A stretch of 6,075 bases of DNA from Eubacterium sp. (GTDB taxonomy: Bacteria > Bacillota > Clostridia > Lachnospirales > Lachnospiraceae): the NCBI GenBank assembly GCA_021442545.1, contig JABUSX010000345.1:1-6075 (forward strand), read 5' to 3'. Shown here one piece after another: positions 5,711-6,075 of this stretch. How positions within the stretch are numbered: position 1 is the stretch's first letter; each line of letters begins with the position of its first letter. The translations under genes and the position numbers were made by a program. The notes below the pieces were generated by a model. It had not been told where the DNA came from, ran no database searches, and worked only from the letters and a program-made list of their open reading frames with translations.

Positions 5711-6075
5711 GGTGAATGCTGTTCCTCTGATTCATGGGAGGCCAACCGGCTGTTGACCAGTCTGTAGAAATAGTATAACGGGATCGTAACGGCTACGGAG
5801 GCGATCATTTCCGGAATGATGCGCCCTGTCAGCCATGCCCCGATCTGAATTCGCTGCTGCAGTATTCCGTTTGCAATACAGATCACAAGGTTGCAGGCCA
5901 GATCACTGATTGCCACGGAAGCCATCGGGATCCGGATATCGTTGTCAAAAAAGACTTTAAACAAAAAGCCGTTAATAAAACCGGCATACATATAACAAAG
6001 TGCAGTCAGACCAAATATGTTTCCGAAAAAAAGATCATAAAGCAGTCCGCAGAAAAAACCGGTCAGAAGACCTGC
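5695..6075 (-). CDS. mreD: MreD, rod-shape-determining membrane protein (N-terminus cut by window edge)
   Basis: An open frame runs from the right edge to TAA at 5695-5697, giving 126 residues of the C-terminal part. The visible sequence begins AGLLTGFFCGLLYDLFFGN, matching the glycine-rich GxxxGxxxGLxxDxxxG pattern of MreD membrane helices, and continues with further hydrophobic segments, the last around LTGRIIPEMIASVAVTIPLYYFYRL, before a short polar tail (NSRLASHESEEQHSPWLRR). MreD is a small polytopic protein that links MreC and MreB to RodA and PBP2 in the elongasome; it has no known enzymatic activity. An internal ATG at 5991 is not the start, because the frame and the family pattern extend upstream of it. 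The last codons overlap the start of mrdA by 16 nt, and mreC and mreB are expected beyond the right edge. The sequence is weakly conserved, so the call rests on the helix pattern together with the position before mrdA-rodA. Confidence 0.88.
   Translation of the reverse strand, partial: AGLLTGFFCGLLYDLFFGNIFGLTALCYMYAGFINGFLFKVFFDNDIRIPMASVAISDLACNLVICIANGILQQRIQIGAWLTGRIIPEMIASVAVTIPLYYFYRLVNSRLASHESEEQHSPWLRR
5723..5728 (-). promoter_or_regulatory. Probable ribosome binding site of mrdA, inside mreD
   Basis: The minus strand reads AGAGGA, 12 nt before ATG 5710, longer than the usual 5-9 nt. It lies within the last codons of mreD. The weak spacing suggests mrdA translation depends partly on ribosomes terminating at the mreD stop (5695-5697), 16 nt past the mrdA start. 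Confidence 0.5.

Noticed and set aside
5336..5767. Plus-strand open frame of 143 codons opposite the start of mrdA and the end of mreD
   Set aside because: It spans the junction of two well-supported minus-strand genes and shows no domain features.
5695..5991. Starting MreD at the internal ATG at 5991
   Set aside because: The same frame stays open to the window edge and encodes a typical MreD glycine-rich helix upstream of this Met, so the gene continues off the right edge.
1..6075. CRISPR arrays, tRNA or rRNA genes, insertion sequences, attachment sites, riboswitches
   Set aside because: No regularly spaced repeats, transposase motifs, terminal inverted repeats or structured RNA signatures were seen; nearly all bases are accounted for by five minus-strand genes.

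Overview
The window looks like a chromosomal segment from a Gram-positive anaerobe of the class Clostridia, most likely Lachnospiraceae. I infer this from strong AAGGAGG-type ribosome binding sites, moderate GC content, a very long clostridial form of penicillin-binding protein 2 (PBP2), and the style of the RodA and MreD proteins. This assignment is from recognition, not from a search. Every supported gene is on the minus strand, so the window is read from right to left.

Reading order: (1) mreD, cut at the right edge (5695-6075); (2) mrdA, encoding a 1014-residue PBP2 transpeptidase (2666-5710); (3) rodA, encoding the SEDS glycan polymerase and read from a TTG start (1485-2645); (4) a D-alanyl-D-alanine carboxypeptidase of peptidase family S11 (356-1519); (5) a 163-base intergenic stretch with an SD-like string, a weak hairpin and a good sigma-A-type promoter; (6) the first 64 codons of a P-loop nucleotide-binding protein (1-192), cut at the left edge.

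Genes 1-4 are tightly packed: a 16-nt overlap, a 20-nt gap and a 35-nt overlap. This indicates one transcript with coupled translation, probably starting upstream of mreB/mreC outside the window. Together they form the core of the elongasome. MreD is a membrane scaffold, RodA polymerises lipid II into glycan strands, PBP2 cross-links them, and the carboxypeptidase trims terminal D-Ala from stem peptides and so limits cross-linking. The P-loop gene has its own promoter and appears to be a separate unit.

I do not see a new defence, mobile or RNA-based system here. The most unusual feature is a block of about 240 residues inside PBP2, between the start of its transpeptidase domain and the catalytic serine region, plus a smaller acidic insertion after the KTG motif. 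Secondary points are the TTG start of rodA, the 35-nt rodA/carboxypeptidase overlap, and the carboxypeptidase's Ser/Glu/Gln-rich tail in place of the usual C-terminal domain.
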